Shown: positions 44,304 through 53,518, counted from the first letter of the stretch. The stretch is 64,000 nt of DNA from Sphingomonas bisphenolicum (GCF_024349785.1 NZ_AP018817.1:2635501-2699500), one strand, 5' to 3'. Translations and numbers: made by a program. Notes: a model not told the origin generated them from the sequence alone.

Positions 44304-44759
44304 GTGCGGACATATCTGGTTGTCGTGGACGAATCGCCGGAAGCGGAAACCGCTTTGCGGTTCGCCGCGCGGCGCGCAGCCAAAACCGGCGGCGCGGTCC
44401 GCATCCTGGCGCTGATCCCGCCGGCCGAGTTCGTACAATGGGGCGGCGTCCAGGCCACCATGGAGGACGAAGCGCTGCAACGCGCAGAGGCGCTGGTGAC
44501 CAGCGCAGCGGGGACGCTGACCGATGAATCGGGCATCCGTCCCAGCATTACCGTGAGACAGGGTGAGGCGGTCGCTGTCGTGCGCGGCACACTGGAGGAA
44601 ATGGACGATGTCGCGGCGCTCGTTCTGGGCGCTGCGGCAAGCGGCAATCCGGGCAAGCTCGTTACGCATTTCGCGGGCGCTGACGCGGGCAAGCTGCCCT
44701 GCCCGCTCATGATCATTCCGGGCGGGCTGGATAGCGAGGCGATCGACCGGCTGAGTTGA
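44304..44759 (+). CDS. Universal stress protein family (UspA)
   Basis: A 151-residue single Usp domain. RTYLVVVDESPEAETALRFA is the first strand and helix. VLGAAASGNPGKLVTHFAG resembles, but does not exactly match, the ATP-binding G-x2-G-x9-G-S/T motif, so nucleotide binding is uncertain. The start is GTG with a weak ribosome site (GATAAGAA). Divergent from pdhC; its stop is nine bases from that of rnr. Confidence 0.85.
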   Translation: MRTYLVVVDESPEAETALRFAARRAAKTGGAVRILALIPPAEFVQWGGVQATMEDEALQRAEALVTSAAGTLTDESGIRPSITVRQGEAVAVVRGTLEEMDDVAALVLGAAASGNPGKLVTHFAGADAGKLPCPLMIIPGGLDSEAIDRLS

Positions 44760-44768
44760 TCTGCGACT

Positions 44769-47114
44769 TTACCGCTTATGCTTGCCGCGCTTCGCCCCCA
44801 TATGCCGGATATTGGTCGGTCGGCCGCGCTTGATGCCGGGACGGGTGCGATCGCGCTTCAACAGGCCGCCGCGGGGCGCGGGATTGTCGGGCAGTTCAAA
44901 GCGTAGCGAGCCGTTGATCGGATCGGCTTCCGCCAATCGCAGTTCCAGCCGCTGGCCGACCGTGTAGCGATCGCCGCTTTCGACGCCCTGCAAGGCCTTG
45001 CCCGCTTCGTCATAAAAAAAATGTTCGGCGCCCATGGTGGACACCGGCACCAGTCCGTCGCCGCCCAGCCCGTCGACCGTGGCGAAGAAGCCGAAATTCT
45101 GGACCCCGGTGATGCGCGCCTTGACGATTTCGCCGACATGGGCGGACAGGAAGGCCGCGACATAGCGATCGACGGTCTCGCGCTCCGCCTCCATCGCGCG
45201 GCGTTCATGGCCGGAGATGAGTTCGCCGACCCGCCCCATATTCTCATAATCGTCCTGGCTGAGCGACGAGCGGCTCGGGATCGCGTCGCCCTTGGGCGCG
45301 GGCAGTTCCAGGCTGTAGGCGCCGACCAGCGCGCGATGCACCAGCAGGTCCGCATAGCGGCGGATGGGCGAGGTAAAATGGGCGTAGCTGCCCAGCGCGA
45401 GGCCGAAATGGCCCATATTTTGCGGGCTGTAATAGGCCTGGGTCTGGCTGCGCAGGATCTGGACCATGATCTGCTCCTTCTCCTCCGACTCTGCGATTTT
45501 GCGGATCAGCGCGTTGAAGGTCGATGGGCGGATGACCTGACCAAGCGCGAAATTCATGTCGAAGGTGGCGAGATAGTCCTTGAGCGCGACCAGTTTTTCG
45601 CGGCCCGGCGCTTCATGCACGCGGTACATGACGGGGGCCTTCTTCGCCTCCAGCGCCTTGGCCGCCGCGACGTTGGCCGCGATCATATAATCCTCGATCA
45701 GCATATGGGCGTCGAGCCGTTCCCGCACCGCGACGCTGACGATCTTGCCATGCTCGTCCAGCACCACGCGGCGTTCTGGCAGGTCGAGCGCCAGCGGATC
45801 GCGCGCGTCCCGCGCCTTGCGCAGCAGCGCCCAGCAGGTCCAGAGCGGTTTGAGGGCGACGTCGAGCAATTCGTCCGCCTGCTTGCGCGATGCTGTCGGC
45901 GCAGCGTCGGCTTCCGCTCCGTCGATCGCGGCCTGCGCATCTTCATAAGCCAGCACCGCCGCGACGCGGATCACGGCGCGGGTGAAGCGCCAGCCCGTGA
46001 CCTTGCCCTGGGCGTTGATGGTGAGGTGGCAGGCCATCGCCGCCCGGTCCTGCCCGGCGCGGAGCGAACACATGTCGGACGAGAGGTCGTGGGGCAGCAT
46101 CGGCACGACCTGGTCGGGGAAATAGACGCTGTTGCCGCGCTTGCGCGCTTCCTTGTCCAGCGCGCTACCGGGCCGGACATAGTAGCTGACGTCGGCGATG
46201 GCGACGATAGCCTTATAGCCGCCGGCATTGCCCTCATCCTCGTCCGGGGTCGCCCAGACGGCATCGTCATGGTCGCGGGCGTCGGACGGATCGATCGCGA
46301 CGATCGGCAGGTGGCGCAGATCTTCGCGCTTGTCCGCATGCAATGGCAGGGCGGAGGCGGTGATCGCCTCCTCCTCCACCCGCTCCGGGAAGACATGGGG
46401 GATGCCATGCTTGTGGATCGCGATCAGGCTGAAGCTGCGCGGGGCGAAGGGGTCGCCGAGAATGTCGGTGACGCGGGCGGCAATGCGCGGCGGGCGGCCA
46501 TGGGGTTCGGCCAGCACCAGGTCACCGGGCTTGGCGTTGCCGACGTCGCTGATCGGCGTATCCTTGCGGATGCGCTTGTCGACCGGGCGCAGCCATAGCT
46601 TGCCGTCGGCCATCACCTCCACCACGCCCAGCAATTCCTCGCTGGCCTTGGCGAGCTTCTTCATGACGTGCGCGACATAGCCGCGCCCGGCTTCCTCGGT
46701 GCGGGCGAGGATGCGGTCGCCGATGGTCAAGGCGCCGCGTTTGCCGCGTTCCAGCACGCGCAGGCGGGGCGCAGGCTGGCCTTCGGCTTCCCACCGTTCG
46801 GGGGTGGCGATCAGGGTCGTGTCGTCGACATCGACGATGCGCAGCACCGTGACCTTGGGCACGCCACCCATCTTGTGGAAGGCGCGGGCGGGGCCGAGAT
46901 CGATCAGCCCCTCGTCCGCCATATCCTTGAGCAACGCCTTGAGCGCGATCTTTTCCTGCCCCTTGAGGCCGAACGCCTTGGCGATCTCGCGCTTGCCGGC
47001 GGGCTGGTCGGAACTGGTGATGAAGTCCATCACCGCGTCGCGGGTCGGAAAGCCGGCGGGCCGGACTTTGGTGCGCGCGGGGGCGGATGCTTTGTTCTTG
47101 GGGGTCGATGCCAT
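44769..47114 (-). CDS. rnr: Ribonuclease R
   Basis: Processive 3'-5' exoribonuclease for structured RNA and tmRNA-linked quality control. 781 residues from ATG 47114. A winged-helix N-terminus (DAVMDFITSSDQPAGKREIA) comes first, then cold-shock domains. The RNB domain has AIDPSDARDHDDAVW with the metal-binding aspartates, and YAHFTSPIRRYADLLVHRAL. The S1 domain is IVKARITGVQNFGFFATV. It ends in a Lys/Arg-rich tail. The frame stays open upstream of 47114; ATG 47233 would add about 40 residues but has no ribosome site. Confidence 0.95.
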   Translation of the reverse strand: MASTPKNKASAPARTKVRPAGFPTRDAVMDFITSSDQPAGKREIAKAFGLKGQEKIALKALLKDMADEGLIDLGPARAFHKMGGVPKVTVLRIVDVDDTTLIATPERWEAEGQPAPRLRVLERGKRGALTIGDRILARTEEAGRGYVAHVMKKLAKASEELLGVVEVMADGKLWLRPVDKRIRKDTPISDVGNAKPGDLVLAEPHGRPPRIAARVTDILGDPFAPRSFSLIAIHKHGIPHVFPERVEEEAITASALPLHADKREDLRHLPIVAIDPSDARDHDDAVWATPDEDEGNAGGYKAIVAIADVSYYVRPGSALDKEARKRGNSVYFPDQVVPMLPHDLSSDMCSLRAGQDRAAMACHLTINAQGKVTGWRFTRAVIRVAAVLAYEDAQAAIDGAEADAAPTASRKQADELLDVALKPLWTCWALLRKARDARDPLALDLPERRVVLDEHGKIVSVAVRERLDAHMLIEDYMIAANVAAAKALEAKKAPVMYRVHEAPGREKLVALKDYLATFDMNFALGQVIRPSTFNALIRKIAESEEKEQIMVQILRSQTQAYYSPQNMGHFGLALGSYAHFTSPIRRYADLLVHRALVGAYSLELPAPKGDAIPSRSSLSQDDYENMGRVGELISGHERRAMEAERETVDRYVAAFLSAHVGEIVKARITGVQNFGFFATVDGLGGDGLVPVSTMGAEHFFYDEAGKALQGVESGDRYTVGQRLELRLAEADPINGSLRFELPDNPAPRGGLLKRDRTRPGIKRGRPTNIRHMGAKRGKHKR

Positions 47115-47624
47115 GGACCAGCTATAGGCAGGCGTACCGTCCGATGCCAGCGATATGGCGGCGGCTTCGGCGCCCGGGAACGCCGCAGGATCGGCGGGCG
47201 GATGACGGACCGGAACTTCCCGAACTTCATGCATGTGCCGCATGGTGAATTTTTTATCCCAAAGTGGGGCGCACCCTCCGGAGACTGGCGGATAAGCGGG
47301 GCTGACGATGCGAAGGAACCGGACGCGGATATAGCGGAATCCGGCGCTGTAGGACAGCGAGGACGGCTTTGTGCCTGTGGGGGAATTGGGTCGCGGGGAT
47401 GGAGGGCCGGGATAGGCGGGAAGCAGACGGGCTTTCCCACCATCATGCCATCGAAAGGCGCGTGACCCTCGGAAGCATCTCTCTTTTCCTTCAAGCGTTT
47501 CGTTGGAAGAAGGGAGATTCCAGACTAGGCTGGGATGACGAAGATGAGAGACCAAATATAGTTACTTTTGGACATTGCACTCACCCTGCCGCGGAAACGC
47601 GCTCCGCTCCCATCTCCCGCCGAC
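47115..47624. other. Gene-free region upstream of rnr
   Basis: No convincing gene in 510 bases. Open frames here read as low-complexity Pro/Arg or antisense-like sequence. The AT-rich patch around 47240-47265 could hold the rnr promoter. A REP-like unit lies at 47513-47540. An in-frame extension of rnr covers part of it. Confidence 0.5.
47513..47540 (-). repeat. REP-like unit, family 1
   Basis: On the minus strand it reads CGTCATCCCAGCCTAGTCTG and ends GAATCTC. The hairpin CCAG/CTGG sits between a GTCAT head and an ATC tail, the same layout as the right half of the element at 36160-36252. Confidence 0.55.
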
Positions 47625-48278
47625 CTATGCCGCCAGTTTGCGTGCCCTCTCCCGCCAGGCTTCGGCCAGGAGCGGCATGTCCGCCAGCGCGCAAACAGCG
47701 TCGGGATCGCGTTTGTGGCCACCGCCGATCAGCAACTGGAAAATCCGGGCGATGCTCCAGTCGGGCAAGGGACGGTCCAGCAGGTCCATGCGCGTGCCGG
47801 ATTCCGCCTCGCCCTGCCGGATGACGCGGAAATAGAGGCCGCTACGCGCGGTCTTGATGATCGTCGTCATGACGTCGCGTGCGCCGAAGCGATGGTCGAG
47901 CTTCCAGCAGGGCTGGCGGCCGTGGCTGACCTCCACCACCGCGCTGCCCAGCGAGAAGCGATCGCCCAGGCAGATGTCCGCCTCCGTCATCCCGCGCGAG
48001 GCGATATTCTCGCCAAAGGCGCCGGGCGCGTCGAGCAAGGGCTGGTCGGGCTTGCGGCCCCGCCACCAGCCATAATGATCCTGCGGGTAGAGATGGATCG
48101 CCTTGTCCCAGCCACCATGATGGATGGGGTCGGCTACCGCATCTTGTTCGAACCCGTCCCATGTGATGCGCACGACGCCATCAACGGGTCGCTTGGCGAT
48201 GGCGCTATAGTCGCCGTCGCGAAAGGGTGCGGGTGTGCCGACCAGCAGCGCGTCGATGGTCATGAAGGGCGTCGTCAT
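47625..48278 (-). CDS. MOSC-domain protein (YiiM-like)
   Basis: A 217-residue MOSC protein; relatives detoxify N-hydroxylated bases or handle molybdenum-cofactor sulfur. HHGGWDKAIHLYPQDHYGWW, FGENIASRGM, ICLGDRFSLGSAVVEVSHGRQPCWKL with the conserved Cys, and RSGLYFRVI are family landmarks. Start ATG 48278; ATG 48263 is an alternative. Confidence 0.9.
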   Translation of the reverse strand: MTTPFMTIDALLVGTPAPFRDGDYSAIAKRPVDGVVRITWDGFEQDAVADPIHHGGWDKAIHLYPQDHYGWWRGRKPDQPLLDAPGAFGENIASRGMTEADICLGDRFSLGSAVVEVSHGRQPCWKLDHRFGARDVMTTIIKTARSGLYFRVIRQGEAESGTRMDLLDRPLPDWSIARIFQLLIGGGHKRDPDAVCALADMPLLAEAWRERARKLAA

Positions 48279-48336
48279 CGGAACGATATGCCATGATCGC
48301 ACGCGCGGCGCGATGGCCGGTTGACGAACAGAGGCT

Positions 48337-48555
48337 TCAGCCGCTGCTGAGTTCGGACCGCAGCTTGAGCACCTCACCGCCGCTATCTGCCTGAATGAGA
48401 TAGGCGGGGTCGCGCGGCGAGCCGTTGCGGCGGATCAGCGATCCTTCGATGGTGCGCTCGACATGGCGATCGAACCGTTCCGCGATACGTCCTCGGCCGA
48501 CGCCCTGCCCCCAATTCCATTTGACCCGCGTTCCTTTACGGAAAGTCTCGGTCAT
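48337..48555 (-). CDS. DUF2945 / Hva1-TUDOR small protein
   Basis: A 72-residue protein. FRKGTRVKWNWGQGVGRGRI and IRRNGSPRDPAYLIQ match the DUF2945 (hypervirulence-associated TUDOR) pattern. ATG 48555 is chosen because GGAGAG sits seven bases upstream; ATG 48561 is one base from it. Function unknown; relatives are small SH3-like folds. An open frame running further upstream is spurious. Confidence 0.85.
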   Translation of the reverse strand: MTETFRKGTRVKWNWGQGVGRGRIAERFDRHVERTIEGSLIRRNGSPRDPAYLIQADSGGEVLKLRSELSSG

Positions 48556-48678
48556 GGGCATTCTCTCCAATTCGGGCGCAAGCTGCGCCGGCCGTTCCAA
48601 GCCCCTGCGAAAAGCAAAATTCCCGACGCGCCGACTGGTTCCCTTGGGTTTTTTCGCCGGTTGCGTTAAGGGGCGGCG

Positions 48679-49857
48679 ATGGATGCTACCGGCCTGCGCG
48701 TCGCCCTGTTCAGCGGCAATTATAATTATGTGCGCGATGGCGCGAACCAGGCGCTCAACCGCTTCGTGACCTATTTGCTGCGGCAGGGGGCGGCCGTGCG
48801 CGTCTATTCGCCCACCACCCCCACCCCGGCCTTCGATCCGGCCGGGGATCTGGTCAGCACGCCGTCCTTCCCGGTGCCGGGGCGCAAGGAATATCGAGTC
48901 CCCTATCGCATGTCGGCGCAGGTTCGCCGCGATCTCAAGGCGTTCGCGCCCAATGTCGTGCATCTGTCGAGCCCCGATCCGCTGGGGCACCGGGCATTGA
49001 GCTGGGCGCGCGCGCGCGGGCTGCCGACCGTGGCGTCGGTGCATACGCGGTTCGAAACCTATCCGCGCTATTATGGGCTGGCCTTTCTGGAGCCGCTGAT
49101 CGAATCCATCCTGCGCCGCTTCTATCGCCGCTGCGACGCGATCGTCGCGCCATCCGAATCGATGGCGCAACTGCTGCGCGATCAGCGGATGAACTATGAT
49201 GTCGGCATCTGGACACGCGGCATCGACCGGGAGATTTTCCATCCCGGCCGCCGCGACCTGGGCTGGCGGCGGTCGCTGGGCATCGCCGACGACGCGCCCG
49301 CCATCGGCTTCATCGGCCGGCTGGTGATGGAAAAGGGGCTGGACGTCTTTTCCGACGCAATCGACCAGCTCGCCGCCCGGCAGGTGCAGCACAAGGTGCT
49401 GGTGGTGGGCGAAGGCCCGGCGCGCGAATGGTTCCAGAACCGGCTGCCAGATGCAGTTTTTACCGGCTTCCAGAAGGGGGCGGAGCTGGGCCGTGCAGTC
49501 GCCAGCATGGACGTGCTGTTCAACCCGTCGGTGACCGAGACGTTCGGCAATGTCACGCTGGAGGCGATGGCGTGCGGCCTCCCCACCGTCGCGGCGCGGG
49601 CCACCGGCAGCGAGAGCCTGGTCACGGACGGCGTCACCGGGCGGCTGATCCGCCCCGGCGCGATCGGCGCCTTCGCCGACGCATTGCAGGCCTATTGCAT
49701 CGATGACGGCGCGCGGCAGGTGGCGGGCGCGGCGGCGCAGCAACGGGCGGAGCGCAATGGATGGGACCAGGTCAACCAGGCGCTGGTCGACACCTATCTG
49801 CGCGTCATCCGCCAGCGCGCCCAGGGGCTGGCGCCGCGATCCAGCCCGGTTCCATAA
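48679..49857 (+). CDS. Glycosyltransferase family 4 (alpha-mannosyltransferase-like)
   Basis: A 392-residue GT-B enzyme. The N-terminus LRVALFSGNYNYVRDGANQA and HTRFETYPRYYGL resemble MgtA/GtcA-type alpha-mannosyltransferases and SQD2-like enzymes. GFIGRLVMEKGLDVF and ETFGNVTLE (the E-x7-E motif) form the donor site. It may glycosylate a membrane lipid or glycolipid. Not linked to the glycan operon at 9.7-15.4 kb. rarA starts 28 bases downstream. Confidence 0.87.
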   Translation: MDATGLRVALFSGNYNYVRDGANQALNRFVTYLLRQGAAVRVYSPTTPTPAFDPAGDLVSTPSFPVPGRKEYRVPYRMSAQVRRDLKAFAPNVVHLSSPDPLGHRALSWARARGLPTVASVHTRFETYPRYYGLAFLEPLIESILRRFYRRCDAIVAPSESMAQLLRDQRMNYDVGIWTRGIDREIFHPGRRDLGWRRSLGIADDAPAIGFIGRLVMEKGLDVFSDAIDQLAARQVQHKVLVVGEGPAREWFQNRLPDAVFTGFQKGAELGRAVASMDVLFNPSVTETFGNVTLEAMACGLPTVAARATGSESLVTDGVTGRLIRPGAIGAFADALQAYCIDDGARQVAGAAAQQRAERNGWDQVNQALVDTYLRVIRQRAQGLAPRSSPVP

Positions 49858-49885
49858 TGCGCGACGCACCCTATACACGGTAGCG

Positions 49886-51202
49886 ATGGCCGACCTTTTC
49901 GCTTCCGATGATCTTCCTGCCGACGGACCGGCGGACACCGCCCCCCTCGCCGATCGGCTGCGCCCGCGCACGCTGGCCGATGTGGTGGGACAGGAACATC
50001 TGACCGGGCCGGACGGCGCGATCGGCCGGATGGTGGCGGCCGGGCGGCTGTCATCGATCATATTATGGGGGCCGCCCGGCACCGGCAAGACGACCACGGC
50101 GCGGCTGCTGGCCGATGCGGTGGGGATGCGCTTTGCCCCGATATCGGCGGTATTTTCGGGCGTGGCCGACCTCAAGAAACTTTTCGCGAACGCCAGGGAC
50201 CATGCCCGGCGCGGCGAGAAGACATTATTGTTCGTGGACGAGATCCACCGCTTCAACCGGGCGCAACAGGACGGTTTCCTGCCCTTCGTCGAGGACGGTA
50301 CGGTGACTTTGGTCGGGGCGACGACCGAAAATCCGAGTTTCGAGCTGAACGCGGCCCTGCTGTCGCGGGCGCAGGTGCTGATCCTGCGGCGGCTGGACGC
50401 GGCCGCGCTGGAGCAGTTGCTCGACCGGGCCGAGGCGCTGACGGGGCGGCCGGTGCCGATCGACGCCGCCGCGCGCGAGGCGCTGGTGGCGAGCGCGGAT
50501 GGCGACGGGCGCTTCCTGCTCAACCAGGTCGAGACGCTCTATGCGATCGATTTGCCGCAGCCGCTCGATCCGGCCGGCCTGTCCGCCCTGCTCCACCGCC
50601 GGGTCGCGGTGTATGACAAGGACCGGGAGGGGCATTATAATCTCATCTCCGCGCTGCATAAGTCGCTGCGCGGGTCGGACCCGCAGGCGGCGCTCTATTA
50701 TCTGGCGCGGATGCTGACGGCGGGGGAAGAGCCGCTTTATGTACTGCGCCGGCTGGTGCGCTTCGCGACGGAGGATATCGGCCTCGCCGATCCGCAGGCG
50801 GTGGTGCAGTGCCTGGCCGCCAAGGACGCCTATGATTTCCTGGGATCGCCCGAGGGCGAGCTGGCGATCGTACAGGCGTGCCTCTATTGCGCGACCGCGC
50901 CCAAGTCGAACGCAGCCTATGCGGCGATGAAGGCGTCGTTCAAATCGGCGCGCGACACCGGGTCGCTGATGCCGCCGATGAACATCGTCAACGCCCCCAC
51001 CAAGCTGATGAAGCAGGTCGGTTACGGCAAGGGCTATCAATATGACCATGACGCGGCGGAGGGCTTTTCCGGGGCCAATTACTGGCCGGACGAGATGACG
51101 CCGCAGATTTTCTATGCGCCGACCGATCGCGGGTTCGAGGCGCGGATCGCCGAGCGCATCGCCCATTGGGACCGGTTGCGGGCGGAACGCGGGGGCGGGT
51201 GA
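49886..51202 (+). CDS. rarA: Replication-associated recombination protein A (MgsA/WRNIP1-like AAA+ ATPase)
   Basis: Acts at stalled replication forks. 438 residues from ATG 49886. DRLRPRTLADVVGQEHL, Walker A GPPGTGKTT, Walker B LLFVDEIHRFN, sensor GATTENPSFELN and the C-terminal tetramer domain (RGSDPQAALYYLARML, VGYGKGYQYDHD) are all present. The stop overlaps the next gene's GTG by four bases, so the two are coupled. Confidence 0.95.
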   Translation: MADLFASDDLPADGPADTAPLADRLRPRTLADVVGQEHLTGPDGAIGRMVAAGRLSSIILWGPPGTGKTTTARLLADAVGMRFAPISAVFSGVADLKKLFANARDHARRGEKTLLFVDEIHRFNRAQQDGFLPFVEDGTVTLVGATTENPSFELNAALLSRAQVLILRRLDAAALEQLLDRAEALTGRPVPIDAAAREALVASADGDGRFLLNQVETLYAIDLPQPLDPAGLSALLHRRVAVYDKDREGHYNLISALHKSLRGSDPQAALYYLARMLTAGEEPLYVLRRLVRFATEDIGLADPQAVVQCLAAKDAYDFLGSPEGELAIVQACLYCATAPKSNAAYAAMKASFKSARDTGSLMPPMNIVNAPTKLMKQVGYGKGYQYDHDAAEGFSGANYWPDEMTPQIFYAPTDRGFEARIAERIAHWDRLRAERGGG

Positions 51203-52053
51203 CGCGGTTCGGGCGGTTCGCCGCGATCGACTGGTCGGGCGCCAAGGGCGCGCGGCACAAGGGGATTGCAGTGGCGTTGTGCGAGGCGGGCGATGCCGTG
51301 CCGCGGCTGGTGGCGGCGCCGGGTGGTATCTGGTCGCGGCAGGCGGTGGCCGACTGGCTGGTCGGGGTCGGGCGGCAGGCCCCTACCCTGTTCGGCTTCG
51401 ATTTCAGCTTCGCGCCGCCCTTCGTCGCGCGGGGCGGCTATCTGCCGGGCGATCGGGTGCCGGAAGACGGCCCCGGTTTCTGGGCCTATGTCGATGCGAT
51501 CTGCGAGGATGCGGACCTGGGCGCGGCGAGCCTGCTGGAAGTCGCGCATCGCCGCCATTTCTATTTCGGCAAGGCGGACGGGGTGAAGGCCGCTTTCATG
51601 CATAATCGTGTCTGCGAGGCGCGGTATAAGGCGGGCGGCGGGGGCAAGCCATCGACCGTCTATGACGCGATCGGCGCGGCGCAGGTGGCCAAGGCCAGCT
51701 TTGCCGGGATGCGGATGCTGCATCACCTGCGCGGCAGGCTGCCGGTCTGGCCATTCGATCCATTGCCCGATACCGGGTCGGTAGTGGTGGAAATCTATAC
51801 CAGCATCGCCGCGCGCGCGGCGGGGCGGCCCAAGGGGCGCAGCAAGATGCGCGATGCGGCCGCGCTGAACGTGGCCCTGGCGGCGTTGGGATCGGCCGCG
51901 CATGACGGCCCGATGCCCGACGACCATGGCGCGGACGCGATCGTCACCGCCGCCTGGATGCGCCGGGCCGCGGCTGAACCGGCCATGTGGAAGCCCGCGA
52001 TGCTGACGGCGCAGATTGCGCATACTGAGGGCTGGACGTTCGGCGTCATCTGA
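51199..52053 (+). CDS. Uncharacterised protein coupled to rarA, possibly RNase H-fold (DUF429-like)
   Basis: A 284-residue protein from GTG 51199, overlapping the rarA stop as GTGA. I do not recognise the family with certainty. FAAIDWSGAKG near the N-terminus, FGFDFSF around 65, the VVVEIYTS strand around 200 and DDHGADAIVTAAWMR near the end resemble the acidic core of RNase H-like DUF429 proteins. No signal peptide or membrane helix is seen. Coupling to rarA hints at a role in DNA metabolism, which is inference. tRNA-Thr follows 27 bases later. Confidence 0.55.
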   Translation: MTRFGRFAAIDWSGAKGARHKGIAVALCEAGDAVPRLVAAPGGIWSRQAVADWLVGVGRQAPTLFGFDFSFAPPFVARGGYLPGDRVPEDGPGFWAYVDAICEDADLGAASLLEVAHRRHFYFGKADGVKAAFMHNRVCEARYKAGGGGKPSTVYDAIGAAQVAKASFAGMRMLHHLRGRLPVWPFDPLPDTGSVVVEIYTSIAARAAGRPKGRSKMRDAAALNVALAALGSAAHDGPMPDDHGADAIVTAAWMRRAAAEPAMWKPAMLTAQIAHTEGWTFGVI

Positions 52054-52080
52054 TAGTAAGGGCGTGCGTCCGAAAGGCAC

Positions 52081-52156
<76 letters not shown>

Positions 52157-52207
52157 TTTTAAAATCGTTCCGGACCATCAAGACGCTGCCGCCGCCCAAA
52201 CGCAAAA

Positions 52208-52235
52208 TGGGGGCCGGCATTGCTGCCGGTCCCCA
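52208..52235 (+). terminator. Hairpin downstream of tRNA-Thr, possible terminator
   Basis: TGGGG (52208-52212) and CCGGCA (52214-52219) pair with TGCCGG (52224-52229) and CCCCA (52231-52235), interrupted by one g/t pair. Only CTTCC follows, so a T-run is lacking; it may instead protect or process the transcript. Confidence 0.45.
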
Positions 52236-52631
52236 CTTCCGTCGGGTCATGCGATCCGCGTCCCTCGCAGGATGCGATCATCGGCCCGGCGTATCCTGAA
52301 CGTCATCTTCGGGCGAAGATGGCCATACAGGCTGTGCTTCGGATTCTAGGCCAAGGGCCGCCTTTCCGATGCTGGCTGCTTGCTTCCGATGCCCGACGTT
52401 CACTTTCGCGCGTACCCGGCAATGGTCCCAAACATCCCGTCCGTCTGCCCGGCGCCGTCCTTGCGGACATTGCCTGCTAGCGAACTATCTCCACAGCATA
52501 ATCCCAGATTTCTCGGGGATTTTGGATCTGGATCACTCCGTTTCCGCTGTCTCGATAACTGGATGGTCTCACCATCGGTGAGTCGCTCCAAGCGAAATCG
52601 GACGAATTTGTGACGGACCGGTTCGCAAAGC

Positions 52632-52650
52632 TGTGGATAACTGTGGATAA
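52632..52650. promoter_or_regulatory. Two tandem consensus DnaA boxes
   Basis: TGTGGATAA occurs at 52632-52640 and 52642-52650, in the same orientation one base apart. Each is an exact complement of the consensus TTATCCACA. They lie just past the stop of the minus-strand cupin gene. A titration or regulatory site, or part of an origin, are possible; no dnaA, hemE or parAB gene is near. Confidence 0.5.
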
Positions 52651-52653
52651 GTT

Positions 52654-53094
52654 TCAGCCGGGCGGCGACCAGTCCGGCGGCGCCAGGGAAAAGCCAGCAA
52701 AATCAAAGCCCGGCGTGACGGTGCAACTGACCAACACCCATCCTCCTTGCGGTGTCGATGCCTGCCAATGATGCGCCGGCACCCAGCCTTGCGGCCTCTG
52801 ACCGCCCAGAATGTCCGGCCCCAGCAGTAGATCGCGGGCCGGCGCGCCCGGCGGCGCGATCGACAGGACCAGCGGCGCGCCAGCGTGCCAGAACCAATGT
52901 TCGTCGGCATCGACACGATGCCAGTGGGAACGCTGATGCGCCTCCAGCAGGAACAGGATCGCCGTGCCGGCAGCACGCTCGCCGGGCGATTCCGCCGCAC
53001 GCCACGTCTCCAAATACCAGCCGCCTTCGGGATGCGGGGCGAGGCCGAGCCGGTCGATCAGCGCCCGTCCATCCCGTTCGTCGTCCGCCCGCAT
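52654..53094 (-). CDS. Cupin DUF985-family protein
   Basis: A 146-residue cupin. LGLAPHPEGGWYLETWR near the N-terminus, SHWHRVDADEHWFWHAG (the metal-site histidines and glutamate) and VTPGFDFAGF are DUF985 signatures. Relatives are thought to bind sugars or act as isomerase-like enzymes; the reaction is unknown. It starts at ATG 53094 after AGGTGA. Confidence 0.88.
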   Translation of the reverse strand: MRADDERDGRALIDRLGLAPHPEGGWYLETWRAAESPGERAAGTAILFLLEAHQRSHWHRVDADEHWFWHAGAPLVLSIAPPGAPARDLLLGPDILGGQRPQGWVPAHHWQASTPQGGWVLVSCTVTPGFDFAGFSLAPPDWSPPG

Positions 53095-53215
53095 CCATTC
53101 ACCTCAAAATTTATTGCATTGGAAACAGTTACTTAGATTGTTGCCTGACGTTCATGCAACCTCGATCAAGGTAAGCGGGTTGAAGCGACAAATCACGCTA
53201 TCGGAGGAGATACTC

Positions 53216-53518
53216 ATGCGTAAAGCTCTACTCGCCCTGGCCGCCGTTTCGCTGGCCATTCCCATGTCCATGGCGGTGCCGACCGACGGCGCGCAGGCGC
53301 GCAAACATTATCGCTATAAGGAATGGCGTGGCCGCGACGGCCGGACCTATTGCCGCAAGTCGAACGGCACCACCGGCCTGATCGTCGGCGGCGTGGGTGG
53401 CGCGCTGGTCGGCCGGGCGATCGATACCCGCGGTGACCGTGCGACCGGCACGATTCTCGGCGCTGCCGGCGGCGCCCTGCTGGGCAAGTCGATCGACAGC
53501 AAGCGCACCTGTCGCTGA
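53216..53518 (+). CDS. Small exported glycine-zipper protein (2TM / 17-kDa-antigen-like)
   Basis: A 100-residue protein with a signal peptide (about 1-26) and a mature part with two cysteines. TGLIVGGVGGALVGRAID and GTILGAAGGALLGKSID form two glycine-zipper segments likely to insert in or contact the outer membrane. There is no lipobox Cys after the signal. GGAGGAG lies ahead of ATG 53216. It ends at the terminator at 53579. Confidence 0.85.
   Translation: MRKALLALAAVSLAIPMSMAVPTDGAQARKHYRYKEWRGRDGRTYCRKSNGTTGLIVGGVGGALVGRAIDTRGDRATGTILGAAGGALLGKSIDSKRTCR

Larger units (their letters stand above)
52157..52653. other. Gene-free region after tRNA-Thr
   Basis: 497 bases without a convincing gene; short open frames of 60-90 codons lack ribosome sites and biased composition. 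It contains the hairpin at 52208-52235, a smaller one (CATCTTCG/CGAAGATG, 52304-52321) preceded by CGT like the family 1 repeats, an AT-richer patch at 52490-52620, and two tandem DnaA boxes. Confidence 0.55.

Noticed and set aside
44158-44415. Short plus-strand frame between pdhC and the usp gene
   Set aside because: No ribosome site, Arg-rich content, overlaps usp in another frame.
52490-52653. Chromosomal replication origin
   Set aside because: Only two DnaA boxes and a modest AT-rich patch; no usual origin-neighbour genes. Kept as a regulatory-site finding only.
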